A stretch of 64,000 nucleotides of DNA from Mycolicibacter terrae (GCF_010727125.1 NZ_AP022564.1:2356001-2420000); one strand, 5' to 3'. Positions 19,419 to 31,368 are shown, numbered from the stretch's first letter. The notes: generated by a model from the letters alone, not told the origin. Program-made: numbers and translations.

Positions 19419-20858
19419 TCAGCCGTGGGCGCTGACCAGGGCGCCGGTGCCGCGGCTGGCCCGATAGGCCACCACGCACCCCAGGGCGGCCAGGACGGCG
19501 AAGGTCGCGAACAGCCAGCGGGCCGCCGGCAGGCCGGTGCTGATGGCGGTGTTGACCACCAGGCCGGCGAAGCCCGCACCGAACGCCCCACCGATCAGGG
19601 CCACGGTGTTGATGGCCGCCGCGGCCGTTCCGCCCTCGGCGGGGTCGTCGACGCAGCTCATCGCCCATGCCGACAGGTGCGGCCAGCCCGCGCCGACGCC
19701 GATGCCGACGACCAGCAGGGCCAGCGCCCAGATCGCGCCTACCGCAGTCGGGTTGTAGTGGTTCATCCGGGTGAACGCGACCACCGCCAGACCGGCCGAC
19801 ATCACCAGTGGCGCGCTGATCACCAGCCCGATAACCACCCGCACCTTACTCACCGAGGCGCTGGCGATCTCGCTGAACGTCCAGCCGGTCGACAGGGCGG
19901 CGCCCAGGAATCCGGCCATCACCGGCGGCAGGTGGGCCAGCCGCTGACCCAGCAGCGGGATATACAGGTTGGCCTTGGTAGTGGCCATCAGCAGGCCCAG
20001 CGTTACGTAGATCCACTTCTCCCGGCCCGGGTGGAACGCGCTGGGCGGCAGAACCGCGGTCGACGAGCGCCAGTCCAGCACCAGGAACACCGCCAGCAGC
20101 ACCCCGCCGGCGATTAGCAGGCTGGCGGCGCCGATCAGAGTCTTCGGCAACTGCGCGACGCTGACCGCCAGCGCGGCGGCACCGAGCAACAGCAGCGAGC
20201 GCACCGGGATCTTCATCGGTTCGCCGTGGTGGCTGCCGCGCCCGGCCGCCAGCACCACGGTCACCGCCGCGGCCATCACCCCGGTCAGCACCACCATCAC
20301 ACCGAATGCCCACCGCCATAGGCCGAACTGGGCGAACAAGCCGCCGGCCGCGGGCCCGACCAGGGTGCCGACGCCCCACATCGCCGAGACCAGCCCCGAC
20401 GCCCGCGTCCACAGCCAGCTGGGTAGGACGGCGTTGATCAGCGCATAACCCAGACCGGCCAACAGTCCACCGCCCATGCCCTGCAGGGTGCGGCCGACCA
20501 GCAGGATCTCCATGTGGGGCGCCATTGCGCACACCACGCCGCCGACGCCGAACGCCAGCAGGCCCAGCAGGTAGGACGATCGCGAACCGATGCGGACCAG
20601 CACCGCGTTGGCCGCGGCCGCGGCGATCACCGATCCGACCAGGTACAAGGTGGTCACCCAGGCGTAGAACCGCTCACCGCCGATGTCCCTGACGGTGCTG
20701 GGCAGCAGGCTGATCGTCAGGAACTCGTTGGTGGCGTAGAGGGCCACACCCCCGGCCAGCACGGCCGAGGTGCCCAGGTAGCGCCTTCCGAGCAGCTCGC
20801 GCCAGCTGCCAGTGTTCACAGCGGAGTCGGTTGTCACCGCTTCAGTCAGGTCCACCAC
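19419..20858 (-). CDS. Major facilitator superfamily efflux transporter (Rv1634-like)
   Basis: 479 residues, about 14 hydrophobic helices, DHA2-like drug:proton antiporter. Motifs: VGRTLQGMGGGLLAGLGYALI in helix 4-5 (motif C-like GMGGG and AGGLFA) and YLVGSVIAAAAANAVLVRIG around motif A. Likely exports hydrophobic compounds; the Mtb homologue is annotated as a drug efflux protein. GTG start at 20858 preceded by GGTGG. It lies between uvrB and capA as in Mtb. Confidence 0.88.
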   Translation of the reverse strand: MVDLTEAVTTDSAVNTGSWRELLGRRYLGTSAVLAGGVALYATNEFLTISLLPSTVRDIGGERFYAWVTTLYLVGSVIAAAAANAVLVRIGSRSSYLLGLLAFGVGGVVCAMAPHMEILLVGRTLQGMGGGLLAGLGYALINAVLPSWLWTRASGLVSAMWGVGTLVGPAAGGLFAQFGLWRWAFGVMVVLTGVMAAAVTVVLAAGRGSHHGEPMKIPVRSLLLLGAAALAVSVAQLPKTLIGAASLLIAGGVLLAVFLVLDWRSSTAVLPPSAFHPGREKWIYVTLGLLMATTKANLYIPLLGQRLAHLPPVMAGFLGAALSTGWTFSEIASASVSKVRVVIGLVISAPLVMSAGLAVVAFTRMNHYNPTAVGAIWALALLVVGIGVGAGWPHLSAWAMSCVDDPAEGGTAAAAINTVALIGGAFGAGFAGLVVNTAISTGLPAARWLFATFAVLAALGCVVAYRASRGTGALVSAHG

Positions 20859-20916
20859 CGCTTGCAGTCAATCACGGATCCCCACGACACGCGAAAACGC
20901 ATCCCGTGCTGGCGAG

Positions 20917-23097
<2,181 letters not shown>

Positions 23098-23178
23098 GCA
23101 CCCAGGGTAAGCCGGGTGTCTGACAGACGTCCGGCGACGACGCCGCCGCCCCGCGGCGGCCCGGGAGAGGCGAAAACG

Positions 23179-23718
23179 GTGCACCCGCCCAAACACGAGG
23201 CATTCGACCTGGTGGCATACACCAACACCGACCCGAAAGGGGTGGTGCGCGCCGTCGACGTCTACACCGTGCGGCCGTGGGGTCTCTACCTGGCTCGGCC
23301 CACCCCGGGCCGGGCCCAGTTCCACTACCTGGAGTCGTGGCTGCTGCCCGCGCTGGGGCTGCGTGCGACCGTCTTCCACTTCAACCCGGGACACGAACGT
23401 GATCAGGACTTCTACCTCGACATCGGCGACTACACGCCCGGACCGGCGCAGTGGCACTCCCGGGATCACTATCTGGATCTGGTGGTGCGGACCGGGCGCG
23501 ATGTCGAGCTCACCGACATCGACGAGCTGATGGTCGCCGTACGCGAGGGCCTGCTCAGCCAGGACGACGCCGAACGGGCGGTGGCCCGGTCCGTTGCCGC
23601 CGTCGACGGCCTGGCCAGCAACGGCTACGACCTGCAGCGCTGGCTGGCAGGCCAGGGCATGCCGGTGTCCTGGCCGGTCAGCGATGGTCTTACCGGGTCA
23701 CCACCGGGGATTGTTTAG
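23179..23718 (+). CDS. DUF402 domain protein (Rv1632c-like)
   Basis: 179 residues from GTG 23179, with GGGAGAGG 8 nt upstream. The DUF402 beta-barrel core is seen in [21 protein letters not shown]...DFYLDIGDY, with the conserved acidic strand [11 protein letters not shown] and DIDELM. The family includes FomD-like nucleotide hydrolases and a domain of ribonuclease-like proteins; the role in mycobacteria is unknown. Adjacent to and divergent from uvrB, as in Mtb. Confidence 0.85.
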   Translation: MHPPKHEAFDLVAYTNTDPKGVVRAVDVYTVRPWGLYLARPTPGRAQFHYLESWLLPALGLRATVFHFNPGHERDQDFYLDIGDYTPGPAQWHSRDHYLDLVVRTGRDVELTDIDELMVAVREGLLSQDDAERAVARSVAAVDGLASNGYDLQRWLAGQGMPVSWPVSDGLTGSPPGIV

Positions 23719-23732
23719 GTAATCTCGTGACC

Positions 23733-24158
23733 ATGAACGCCAACCTGCGAATCGGTGTCGCCACCGCGACGACCGCGGCCCTGCTGGGGTGTGGTCAGCT
23801 GATCCCGGTGCCGGCCGCCGCAGCCGACGAGCTGCACAACGTCACCTACATCGCTCGGGTCGACGCCTGGACGACCGGCAGCGTCGTCACCTTCATGCTC
23901 AATGACTATCAGACCGCCAGCGGCGACATCGACGGCTTCGGCGCCCCGTTCGAGGCCAACGCGGTGCTGTCCGATCCCAGCAAGGCGGGCATGGTGATCC
24001 GGCTGCGCTGGCCGTCGTCGGCCAACGTGCACTGCGAGATCCACGTCGATGACATCGTCGCGGTGAAGAGCGACCGCTTCGTCACCACCTGGAAGGACAG
24101 CAGCGACCCGCGCAACGGCGCGATGCTGTGCGGGGCCTTGATCAGCAGCATGGCCTGA
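23733..24158 (+). CDS. Putative lipoprotein with MmpS-like domain
   Basis: 141 residues. N-terminal signal peptide with lipobox (AALLGC), so probably lipid-anchored at the outer face of the membrane; an alternative Sec site follows (PAAAADEL). The mature part is a small beta domain with the MmpS-like pattern VTYIARVDAW...CEIHVDD...MLCGALI, two cysteines spaced as in MmpS accessory proteins. No mmpL gene is nearby. ATG 23733 chosen; GTG 23727 is two codons upstream. It ends 6 bp from the convergent coaE. Confidence 0.68.
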   Translation: MNANLRIGVATATTAALLGCGQLIPVPAAAADELHNVTYIARVDAWTTGSVVTFMLNDYQTASGDIDGFGAPFEANAVLSDPSKAGMVIRLRWPSSANVHCEIHVDDIVAVKSDRFVTTWKDSSDPRNGAMLCGALISSMA

Positions 24159-24164
24159 CCGGCG

Positions 24165-25391
24165 TCACGGGCGCCATCCGGTGTCGTCGGCCCACGCCCA
24201 CGCCCGCCGGTAGGCCGCGTCGAACCAGCCCTCCTTGGCGTCGGCGTACGCTGCGATGCCACCGCCGGCCCCCGCTCGTTCCGCCTCGCGCTTGACCGCC
24301 AGGTACTCCGTGCGCGCATCGGCGTCGACGGCCAACCAGCACGGAAACAGCAGGGCGAACTGCTGATTGGGCCAGCCCGCGACCCGGATGTGGACGTTGG
24401 TGGCCCGCCCGGGGTCAGCGGAGGCGTGAACACGTTTCTGCCACAACGCCGGATCTCCCGCGTGGTCGAATTCGGCGACGGTGCTGCGGGCATCGGTCTT
24501 GCCGTTGTCGGCGGTGATCGCCGCGATCCGGGGATAACCAGCGCTCAGTAGCGATTCGGCGAGCTCATCGGCCATCGCCAGGGATTCAACCGTGACCTGC
24601 ACGTCGATGACGTCTTTGGCGTCCAGTCCGGGCACCGCGGTGGAGCCGATGTGGTCGATGCGCAGCGCCCGGTGCCCGCACGCGGTCCGCAGCCGGGCCA
24701 GGATGCGCTCGCCCTGATCAGGCCAGGTCGGATCGGCCGGGACCAGCTGCGTCGGCGACGGTACGGTGCGGTGAGCGGCCAGGTTGTCCGCGAACGGTCG
24801 GATGCGTTGCTGCCACAGCTGCAGCGCCTGCGCCACCAGGTCGTCCTGGTCCCCGGAGTTGTCCAGCCAGACATCGGCGACCGCACGCCGCTGCGGCTCG
24901 GTTGCCTGCGCGGCCACCCGGGCCCGCGCGTCGGCCTCCGCCATGCCGCGGAGCTCGACCAGCCGGGCCACGCGGGTCTCGATCTCCGCATGCACCACGA
25001 TCACCAGGGGGAACATCGGCGCCATCTGCGACTCGACCAGCAGCGGGATGTCCTCGACGACGACGGTGGCCTCACCGGCTTCTGCCGCCTGGGCGATCAG
25101 CTCGCTGCGGCGTTTCGCCACCAGCGGGTGCACGATGCCGTTGAGTGTTGCCCGCTTGTCGTCGTCGCTGAAGGCGATCGCGGCCAGCGCCGGACGGTCC
25201 AGCGCCCCGTCGGGCAGCAGGATGCCCGGCCCGAAGGCCTCGACCAGTGCGGCCAGGCCCTCGGTACCGGGTTCCACGACTTCACGGGCGATGACGTCGC
25301 CGTCGACGACGACAGCGCCGTACCGGCTGAAGGTGGCCGACACCGTCGACTTGCCGGCGCCGATACCGCCGGTCAGACCGATACGCAGCAT
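24165..25391 (-). CDS. coaE: Dephospho-CoA kinase fused to GrpB-like (UPF0157) domain
   Basis: 408 residues (Mtb Rv1631 about 407). The N-terminal ~200 residues are CoaE, the last step of CoA synthesis: P-loop GLTGGIGAGKST (~residue 6), DGDVIAREV, HPLVAKRR. Residues ~215-385 are a GrpB/UPF0157 nucleotidyltransferase-fold domain (RIDHIGSTAVPGLDAKDVIDV), a fusion characteristic of mycobacteria whose C-terminal function is unclear. Start ATG 25391; it follows rpsA on the same strand by 29 bp and is probably co-transcribed. Confidence 0.95.
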   Translation of the reverse strand: MLRIGLTGGIGAGKSTVSATFSRYGAVVVDGDVIAREVVEPGTEGLAALVEAFGPGILLPDGALDRPALAAIAFSDDDKRATLNGIVHPLVAKRRSELIAQAAEAGEATVVVEDIPLLVESQMAPMFPLVIVVHAEIETRVARLVELRGMAEADARARVAAQATEPQRRAVADVWLDNSGDQDDLVAQALQLWQQRIRPFADNLAAHRTVPSPTQLVPADPTWPDQGERILARLRTACGHRALRIDHIGSTAVPGLDAKDVIDVQVTVESLAMADELAESLLSAGYPRIAAITADNGKTDARSTVAEFDHAGDPALWQKRVHASADPGRATNVHIRVAGWPNQQFALLFPCWLAVDADARTEYLAVKREAERAGAGGGIAAYADAKEGWFDAAYRRAWAWADDTGWRP

Positions 25392-25420
25392 CTGCGCCCC
25401 TTCAACGCGCTGGGCGCTGG

Positions 25421-26863
25421 CTAGGCGCTGTTACCGGCGAGCTTCTCCCGCAGCGCGGCGAGCTGCTCGTCGCTGGCCAGCGAACCGCCGGCCGGTGCCT
25501 CGTCGCGGTGCGACCCGTTGGCGCCGGAACGCGAGGGCTCGGCGTGCTCGGCGGCGGCGAACTTCTCGATCTGCGCGGTGTGCATCTTGTGCCGGCGCTC
25601 GGCCTCGGCGTAGCGGGCCTCCCACTCGGAGCGCTGCTTGTCGAAGCCCTCGATCCACTCGTTGGTCTCGGCGTCGAAGCCCTCGGGGAAGATGTAGTTG
25701 CCCTGCTCGTCGTAGCTGTCGGCCATGCCGTACTTCGACGGGTCGAACTCCTCGGTGTAGTCCTCGTTGGCCTGCTTGAGGCTCAGCGAGATCCGGCGCC
25801 GGTCCAGGTCGATGTCGATGACCTTGACCATCGCGTCGTCGCCGACCGCGACCACCTGGTCGGGCACCTCGACATGCTGCTCAGCCAGCTCGGAGATGTG
25901 CACCAGGCCCTCGATGCCCTCCTCGACCCGGACGAACGCACCGAACGGCACCAGCTTGGTGACCTTGCCCGGGACGATCTGACCGATCGCGTGGGTGCGG
26001 GCGAAGTGCCGCCACGGGTCTTCCTGGGTGGCCTTGAGCGACAACGAGACCCGCTCGCGGTCCATGTCGACGTCGAGCACCTCGACGGTGACCTCGTCGC
26101 CCACCTGAACCACCTCGGACGGGTGGTCGATGTGCTTCCAGGACAGCTCGGAGACATGCACCAGGCCGTCCACCCCGCCCAGGTCGACGAACGCGCCGAA
26201 GTTGACGATCGAGGACACCACGCCCTTGCGGACGGCGCCCTTCTGCAGCTGGTTGAGGAACTCGCTGCGCACCTCGGACTGGGTCTGCTCCAGCCAGGCG
26301 CGACGGCTCAGCACCACGTTGTTGCGGTTCTTGTCCAGCTCGATGATCTTGGCTTCGATCTCTTTGCCGATGTAGGGCTGCAGGTCGCGGACCCGGCGCA
26401 TCTCCACCAGCGAGGCGGGCAGGAAGCCGCGCAGCCCGATGTCGAGGATCAGGCCACCCTTGACGACCTCGATGACGGTGCCCTTGACGGCCTCGTCCTT
26501 CTCCTTGAGCTCTTCGATGGTGCCCCAGGCGCGCTCGTACTGGGCGCGCTTCTTGGACAGGATCAGCCGACCCTCTTTGTCCTCTTTGGTCAGGACCAGA
26601 GCCTCGACCTCGTCACCGACGGACACCACCTCGTGGGGGTCGACGTCGTGCTTGATGGACAGCTCGCGGCTCGGGATGACGCCCTCGGTCTTGTAACCGA
26701 TGTCGAGCAGGACCTCGTCCCGGTCAACCTTGACGATCGTCCCTTCGACGATGTCGCCATCGTTGAAGTACTTGATCGTTTTGTCGATGGCGGCGAGAAA
26801 ATCCTCGGCCGAGCCAATGTCGTTGATGGCTACTTGCGGCGAGGTGACGGTGGGACTTGGCAT
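25421..26863 (-). CDS. rpsA: 30S ribosomal protein S1
   Basis: 480 residues (Mtb 481). Four S1 OB-fold repeats (about residues 35-105, 120-190, 207-277, 292-362; e.g. GMKG-like VSSIVNFGAFVDLGGVDGLVHV as two segments) followed by a ~115-residue Glu/Ala-rich flexible tail. S1 delivers mRNA to the 30S platform and takes part in trans-translation. I chose ATG 26863 (MPSPTVTSPQVAIND), matching the family, over the longer frame. Actinobacterial S1 is shorter than the six-repeat E. coli protein. Confidence 0.97.
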   Translation of the reverse strand: MPSPTVTSPQVAINDIGSAEDFLAAIDKTIKYFNDGDIVEGTIVKVDRDEVLLDIGYKTEGVIPSRELSIKHDVDPHEVVSVGDEVEALVLTKEDKEGRLILSKKRAQYERAWGTIEELKEKDEAVKGTVIEVVKGGLILDIGLRGFLPASLVEMRRVRDLQPYIGKEIEAKIIELDKNRNNVVLSRRAWLEQTQSEVRSEFLNQLQKGAVRKGVVSSIVNFGAFVDLGGVDGLVHVSELSWKHIDHPSEVVQVGDEVTVEVLDVDMDRERVSLSLKATQEDPWRHFARTHAIGQIVPGKVTKLVPFGAFVRVEEGIEGLVHISELAEQHVEVPDQVVAVGDDAMVKVIDIDLDRRRISLSLKQANEDYTEEFDPSKYGMADSYDEQGNYIFPEGFDAETNEWIEGFDKQRSEWEARYAEAERRHKMHTAQIEKFAAAEHAEPSRSGANGSHRDEAPAGGSLASDEQLAALREKLAGNSA

Positions 26864-27017
26864 GTGTGGGGTTGCTCCGGACAAGTTGAGGTAGTAGGGA
26901 CGGGGTGAAGTCACGCATGCTGGGCATGCGGTGGCCCACGACACTGTCGCGGACTACCTGTCGAGGCTACTCGACGTGTTGCACGCTGGACAAACCGGTG
27001 GTCTACGCTGCGTCGCT

Positions 27018-28154
27018 ATGCGTCAGATGCGGAACCGCCGAAAGGTCGGAGCGCCGCTGTTCGTCATTGTTGCTCTCAGTGTCCTCACCGCGCTGCTGCT
27101 CCTGCTGTTCACCGCGGCCAACCCCGGCGGCACGCTGACCGCGTTGATCCTGGCCAGCCTCTCGATGCTGGTGGTGCTGTTCTGCTACCGGTGGCTGGAC
27201 CGCTGGGAGCCCGAACCCCGGCGTCTGCTGCAACTGGCCTTCTTATGGGGGGCGTCGGTCGCGGTAGTGCTGGCGGTGGGCCTGGAGACGTTCGGATCCT
27301 CGGTGGCCACCGTGCGGCCGCTGGTGTCGAAGGCCTTCGACATGGCCGCGATCCAGGCGCCGTTCATCGAGGAGGCCGCCAAGGGGTTGTTTCTGCTGAT
27401 CATGTTGACCGGCCGCCGGCGCCATGAGCTGAACTCGCTGACCGACTGCATGGTGTACGCGGGCATCACGGCGGTGGGATTCGCCTGGATGGAGGACATC
27501 GTCTACATCGCGCCCGCCGACTCGCCGGCCCAGATGGCCGCGGTGGCCGTCGCGCGGCTGATCTTCGGCCCGTTCGCCCACCCGCTGTTCACCACCATGA
27601 CGGGCATCGGGGTGTTCTTCGCGCTGCGCCGCCGCAGCTTCGGGTCGAAGGCTTTGGTGATCCTGCTGGGTTATCTGGCGGCGGTGGGCATGCATGCGCT
27701 GTGGAACGCCTCGCTGGCGACGGCCGGCGGCCAGTTCTTCCTGGCGACTTACCTGTTCTGGATGGTTCCGGTGTTCCTGCTGATGGTGCTGCTGGGCATC
27801 TTGAGCCGCCGGCACGAACAGCAGCTGGTCGCCTCCAAGCTGCCCGCGATGGTGGCCGGCGGGCTGATCAGCCCGAACGAGGAGACCTGGCTGGGATCGA
27901 TCCGGGCCCGCAAGCAGGCGATCCACGAGGCGCGCCGCATCGGCGGGCGGCCCGCGGCCCGCAGCGTCAAGAAATTCGCCGCCCAGGTGGTCGAGCTGGC
28001 GTTCGTGCGGGACCGCATCGACCGGGGCTTCGGCGACCCGGAGGTGTTCGCGCTGCAGCACCAGGACGCCTACGGAGTGGTGGCCGCCCGGGCGGCGGCG
28101 CCGGTGCTGCACACGATGGCCGGGTACCGGTCGCCGGCGCTGGTCCGGCGCTGA
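27018..28154 (+). CDS. PrsW-family intramembrane protease
   Basis: 378 residues, about eight transmembrane helices. Conserved PrsW catalytic elements are present: FIEEAAKG (~residue 114, paired glutamates), FAWMEDIVY (FxxxE), HPLFTTMTG and HALWNAS (two histidines). In B. subtilis PrsW performs site-1 cleavage of the anti-sigma factor RsiW; the mycobacterial substrate is unknown. Start ATG 27018 lies 8 nt after TACGCT (27004-27009), suggesting a leaderless transcript; ATG 27027 is also possible. A soluble ~90-residue C-terminal tail follows the last helix. Confidence 0.83.
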   Translation: MRQMRNRRKVGAPLFVIVALSVLTALLLLLFTAANPGGTLTALILASLSMLVVLFCYRWLDRWEPEPRRLLQLAFLWGASVAVVLAVGLETFGSSVATVRPLVSKAFDMAAIQAPFIEEAAKGLFLLIMLTGRRRHELNSLTDCMVYAGITAVGFAWMEDIVYIAPADSPAQMAAVAVARLIFGPFAHPLFTTMTGIGVFFALRRRSFGSKALVILLGYLAAVGMHALWNASLATAGGQFFLATYLFWMVPVFLLMVLLGILSRRHEQQLVASKLPAMVAGGLISPNEETWLGSIRARKQAIHEARRIGGRPAARSVKKFAAQVVELAFVRDRIDRGFGDPEVFALQHQDAYGVVAARAAAPVLHTMAGYRSPALVRR

Positions 28155-28163
28155 CTTCGTTGA

Positions 28164-28226
28164 CGTTGACTCTGCATCCTGGGCGCACCTCACTCGCACT
28201 TTTCCGCCCTGAGCGCAGTGTCAACG
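28164..28226. terminator. Long imperfect inverted repeat between convergent PrsW-like and polA genes
   Basis: Left arm 28164-28185 (CGTTGACTCTGCATCCTGGGCG) and right arm 28205-28226 can pair over 22 positions with six mismatches, around a 19-nt loop. It fills the space between the two stops (28154 and 28234). There is no T-run, so it may be a bidirectional terminator or mRNA 3'-end stabiliser rather than a classic intrinsic terminator. The first CGTTGAC is tandemly duplicated (28158-28170). Confidence 0.6.
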
Positions 28227-28233
28227 GCGGGGG

Positions 28234-30960
28234 TCAGTGCGCGGCGGCGTCCCAGCTGCGGCCGTAACCCACCGCGACCTCCAGCGGCACGCTCAGCTCG
28301 TAGGCGCCGCCCATCTTGTCGCGCACCAGGGCCTCCAGCGGCTCGCGTTCGCCCTCTGCCACCTCGAACAACAGCTCGTCATGCACCTGCAGCAGCATCC
28401 GCGAACGCAGCCCGGAGGCCTTGAGCGCCTTGTCGACGTTGATCATCGCCACCTTGATGATGTCGGCCGCACTGCCCTGGATCGGCGCATTGAGCGCGGC
28501 GCGCTCGGCGGACTCCCGGACCTGGCGGTTGCTGCTGTCCAGCTCCGGCAGATAGCGCCGCCGGCCCAGCACCGTGGAGGTGTAACCGTCCTTGCGGGCC
28601 TGCTCTACGACCTCGTGCAGGTAGTCGCGCACGCCGCCGAACCGGTCGAAGTAGGCGTCCATCTGCTCTTTGGCCTCTTCGGTGGAGATCTTGAGCTGCT
28701 GGGCCAGCCCGTAGGCGCTCAATCCGTAGGCCAGGCCGTAGGACATCGCCTTGACGCGGCGCCTCATATCCGCGGTCACCTCGTCGATCGGCACGCCGAA
28801 CGCCCGTGACCCGACGAACGAGTGCAGGTCCTCCCCGGTGTTGAACGCCTCGATCAGGCCCGCATCACCGGACAGGTGCGCCATGATGCGCATCTCGATC
28901 TGGCTGTAGTCGACCGTCATCAGCTCGGCATAGCCGGCGCCGACGACGAACGCGTCGCGGATCTGCCGGCCGGCGTCGGTGCGGATCGGGATGTTCTGCA
29001 GGTTGGGTTCGGTGGACGACAGTCGCCCGGTCGCCGCGATGGTCTGGTTCAGCGTGGTGTGGATACGGTCATCGGAGGCAACCGATTTCAGCAGCCCATC
29101 GACGGTCACCTTGAGCCGGGTGACGTCACGGTGGGCCAGCAGGTGCTCCAGGAACGGATGACCGGTCTTGTCGAAAAGCGTTTGCAGGGCGTCGGCATCC
29201 GTGGTGTAGCCGGTCTTGGTCTTCTTGGTCTTGGGCATGCCCAACTCGTCGAAGAGCACCACCTGCAGCTGCTTGGGGGAACCGAGGTTGATCTGCTTGC
29301 CGATCACCGCGAACGCCGCTTCGGCAGCATCCCGGATCTCGTCGCCGAACCGGCTCTGCAGCTCGGTGAGCCGGTCGAGGTCAACGGCGATCCCGGCCGT
29401 CTCCAGCTCGGCCAGCACCGTCTGCAGCGGCAACTCGATGTCGGCAAGCAGCCCGGCAGAGTCGATGCGCTCCAGTTCGGCATCGAGCGCGTCGGCCAGG
29501 TCGGTGACCGCGCGGGCCCGCAGCAGCGCGGTCGCCACCGCCTGATCGTCGACGCCGTCGGTGTCATCGAGCAATGAAAGCTGTTGCTGCTCATCGGATT
29601 CAGCGCGCAATTCCCGACGCAGGTAGCGCACCGACAGGTCGTCGAGACTGAAGCTACGCTGCCCGGGCCGCACCAGGTAGGCACCCAGCGCGGTATCGGA
29701 GGTCACCCCCTCGAGAGCCCAGCCGCGCCCGGCCAGGTCGTGCATGGCCAGCTTGGCCTCGTGCAGGGCCTTGGGTTTGCCCGGGTCGGCCAGCCAGGCG
29801 CCCAGCGCGGCCTCGTCCTCAGCGGTCAGCGTCGCGGTGTCGACGTAGCCGCCGTCACCGTCCCCGGCAGCGATCGCCAGCGCGGTGGTGTCGCTGTCAT
29901 AGCTGCGGTGACTGCCGATGACGGCCAGCCCGGTGCGCCGCCCATCGCTGCCGTGTTCGGCCAGCCACGCCGCGACGGTTCCGGGTTCCAGTGCGCCACC
30001 GCGCACCTCGAAACCCTCGTCGACCTCGGGCTCTGCGGTCGCCAGCGTCTCGAAGAGCCGGTCGCGCAGCACCCGGAACTCGAGATCGTCGAAGAGCTGG
30101 TGGATGTGCTCGCGGTTCCACGGCAACAGCCGCAGGGTGTCCGGCGTCTGGGCCAGCGGCACGTTGCGCACCAGGTCGGTCAGTTCGCGGTTGAGGATCA
30201 CCGAGGACAGGTTGGCGCGCAACGCATCTCCGACTTTCCCCTTGACGGTGTCAACCCGGTCGACCAGCCCCTGCAGGGAGCCGTACTCGACGATCCACTT
30301 CGAGGCGGTCTTTTCCCCCACTCCGGGGATGCCCGGCAGGTTGTCGCTGGGGTCGCCGCGCAGCGCCGCGAAATCCGGGTACTGCGCCGGGGTCAGGCCG
30401 TACTTCTCCACCACCGCCTCGGGCGTGAACCGGGTCAGCTCGCTGACGCCCTTGCGGGGGTAGAGCACGGTCACGTTGTCGTTGACCAACTGCAGCGCGT
30501 CGCGGTCGCCGGTGACCACCAGAACCCGGTAGCCCTCGGCGTCGGCCTGGGTGGCCAGCGTGGCGATCAGGTCGTCGGCCTCATAACCGGGTTCCGACAG
30601 CGTGGTGATGCCCAGCGCGTTGAGAACCTCCTTGGTGATGTCGATCTGGCCGCGGAACTCGTCGGGGGTGCTCGAGCGGGTCGCCTTGTACTCGGGGAAG
30701 CGGTCGGAGCGGAAGGTCTGCCGCGACACATCGAAGGCGGCGGCGATGTGGGTGGGGGTTTCGTCGCGCAGCAGGTTGATCAGCATGGCGGTGAACCCGT
30801 AGACGGCGTTGGTGGTCAGGCCGCTGCGGGTCTTGAAGTTCTCCGCGGGCAGGGCGTAGAAGGCGCGGTAGGCCAGCGAGTTTCCGTCCAGCAACAGCAA
30901 CGTCGGTTTGGTCTGGGTGTCGTGCGCAGCGTCGGTCGGGGCGGTCTTGGCTGGGCTCAC
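28234..30960 (-). CDS. polA: DNA polymerase I
   Basis: 908 residues (Mtb 904). N-terminal 5'-3' exonuclease/FEN domain (LLLLDGNSLAYRAFYAL; GVGEKTASKW helix-hairpin-helix), a central degenerate 3'-5' exonuclease domain without the catalytic carboxylates, and the polymerase domain with motif A DYSQIEMRIMAHLSGD, motif B RRRVKAMSYGLAYGLSAYG and motif C QVHDELLFEV. Fills gaps in repair and Okazaki maturation. Start GTG 30960; TAGAGT at 30967-30972 is 6 nt upstream, so leaderless initiation is likely even though an upstream gene is only 28 bp away. Confidence 0.97.
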   Translation of the reverse strand: MSPAKTAPTDAAHDTQTKPTLLLLDGNSLAYRAFYALPAENFKTRSGLTTNAVYGFTAMLINLLRDETPTHIAAAFDVSRQTFRSDRFPEYKATRSSTPDEFRGQIDITKEVLNALGITTLSEPGYEADDLIATLATQADAEGYRVLVVTGDRDALQLVNDNVTVLYPRKGVSELTRFTPEAVVEKYGLTPAQYPDFAALRGDPSDNLPGIPGVGEKTASKWIVEYGSLQGLVDRVDTVKGKVGDALRANLSSVILNRELTDLVRNVPLAQTPDTLRLLPWNREHIHQLFDDLEFRVLRDRLFETLATAEPEVDEGFEVRGGALEPGTVAAWLAEHGSDGRRTGLAVIGSHRSYDSDTTALAIAAGDGDGGYVDTATLTAEDEAALGAWLADPGKPKALHEAKLAMHDLAGRGWALEGVTSDTALGAYLVRPGQRSFSLDDLSVRYLRRELRAESDEQQQLSLLDDTDGVDDQAVATALLRARAVTDLADALDAELERIDSAGLLADIELPLQTVLAELETAGIAVDLDRLTELQSRFGDEIRDAAEAAFAVIGKQINLGSPKQLQVVLFDELGMPKTKKTKTGYTTDADALQTLFDKTGHPFLEHLLAHRDVTRLKVTVDGLLKSVASDDRIHTTLNQTIAATGRLSSTEPNLQNIPIRTDAGRQIRDAFVVGAGYAELMTVDYSQIEMRIMAHLSGDAGLIEAFNTGEDLHSFVGSRAFGVPIDEVTADMRRRVKAMSYGLAYGLSAYGLAQQLKISTEEAKEQMDAYFDRFGGVRDYLHEVVEQARKDGYTSTVLGRRRYLPELDSSNRQVRESAERAALNAPIQGSAADIIKVAMINVDKALKASGLRSRMLLQVHDELLFEVAEGEREPLEALVRDKMGGAYELSVPLEVAVGYGRSWDAAAH

Positions 30961-30988
30961 GGCCCTACTCTATGTGCCGCGCCGGACG

Positions 30989-31276
30989 TCAGCTCAGCGG
31001 TCGCTCTTGGGTAGCCTCGTACTCGTGCACGGTCGCGGCGATGGTCGCGCCGACCTGCTCATCACTGGGGCCGCTGCCGCGAAACGTCTCCACCGCTTGC
31101 CGCGACTCCCAGCGCTCATAGATGTTGACGCGGCCCGGGTCGACAAGATCGGCGGTGATCGCAAAGTCCAGGCAACCCGGTGCCTGTCGGGCCTGGTCCA
31201 CCACGTCCGCACAACCCGCCAGATAGCTCCCGCGCTGCTGTGGGTCAACGACGAGGTGACCGGCGATGATGATCAT
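30989..31276 (-). CDS. Antibiotic biosynthesis monooxygenase (ABM) domain protein
   Basis: 95-residue single ABM/quinol-monooxygenase-like domain (dimeric alpha-beta barrel): IIIAGHLVVDPQQR, QAPGCLDFAITADLVDPGRV, NIYERWESRQAVETF. Such proteins oxidise quinols or aromatic substrates without cofactors, or act as stress/haem-related proteins; the substrate is unknown. Its start (31276) is divergent from the DUF35 gene, and the intergenic region carries a KstR-like box that could also affect this gene. Confidence 0.85.
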   Translation of the reverse strand: MIIIAGHLVVDPQQRGSYLAGCADVVDQARQAPGCLDFAITADLVDPGRVNIYERWESRQAVETFRGSGPSDEQVGATIAATVHEYEATQERPLS

Positions 31277-31354
31277 GGGTGGCTCCCGCGGCCTTGGTGG
31301 GTAAGCATTCGCCGTCCCAGCCTAAGCAGCGACCCGCACGGTGGCCGGACGAAC

Positions 31355-31368
31355 TGCAACACGTTTCA
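31355..31368. promoter_or_regulatory. KstR-type operator before the DUF35/thiolase pair
   Basis: TGCAACACGTTTCA matches the KstR consensus TNNAACNNGTTNNA at all eight fixed positions. It lies 20 bp upstream of the -10 TACGCT (31389-31394), where it would cover the -35 region and block transcription. As I recall, the Mtb homologues Rv1628c-Rv1627c belong to the KstR cholesterol-catabolism regulon. Confidence 0.75.
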
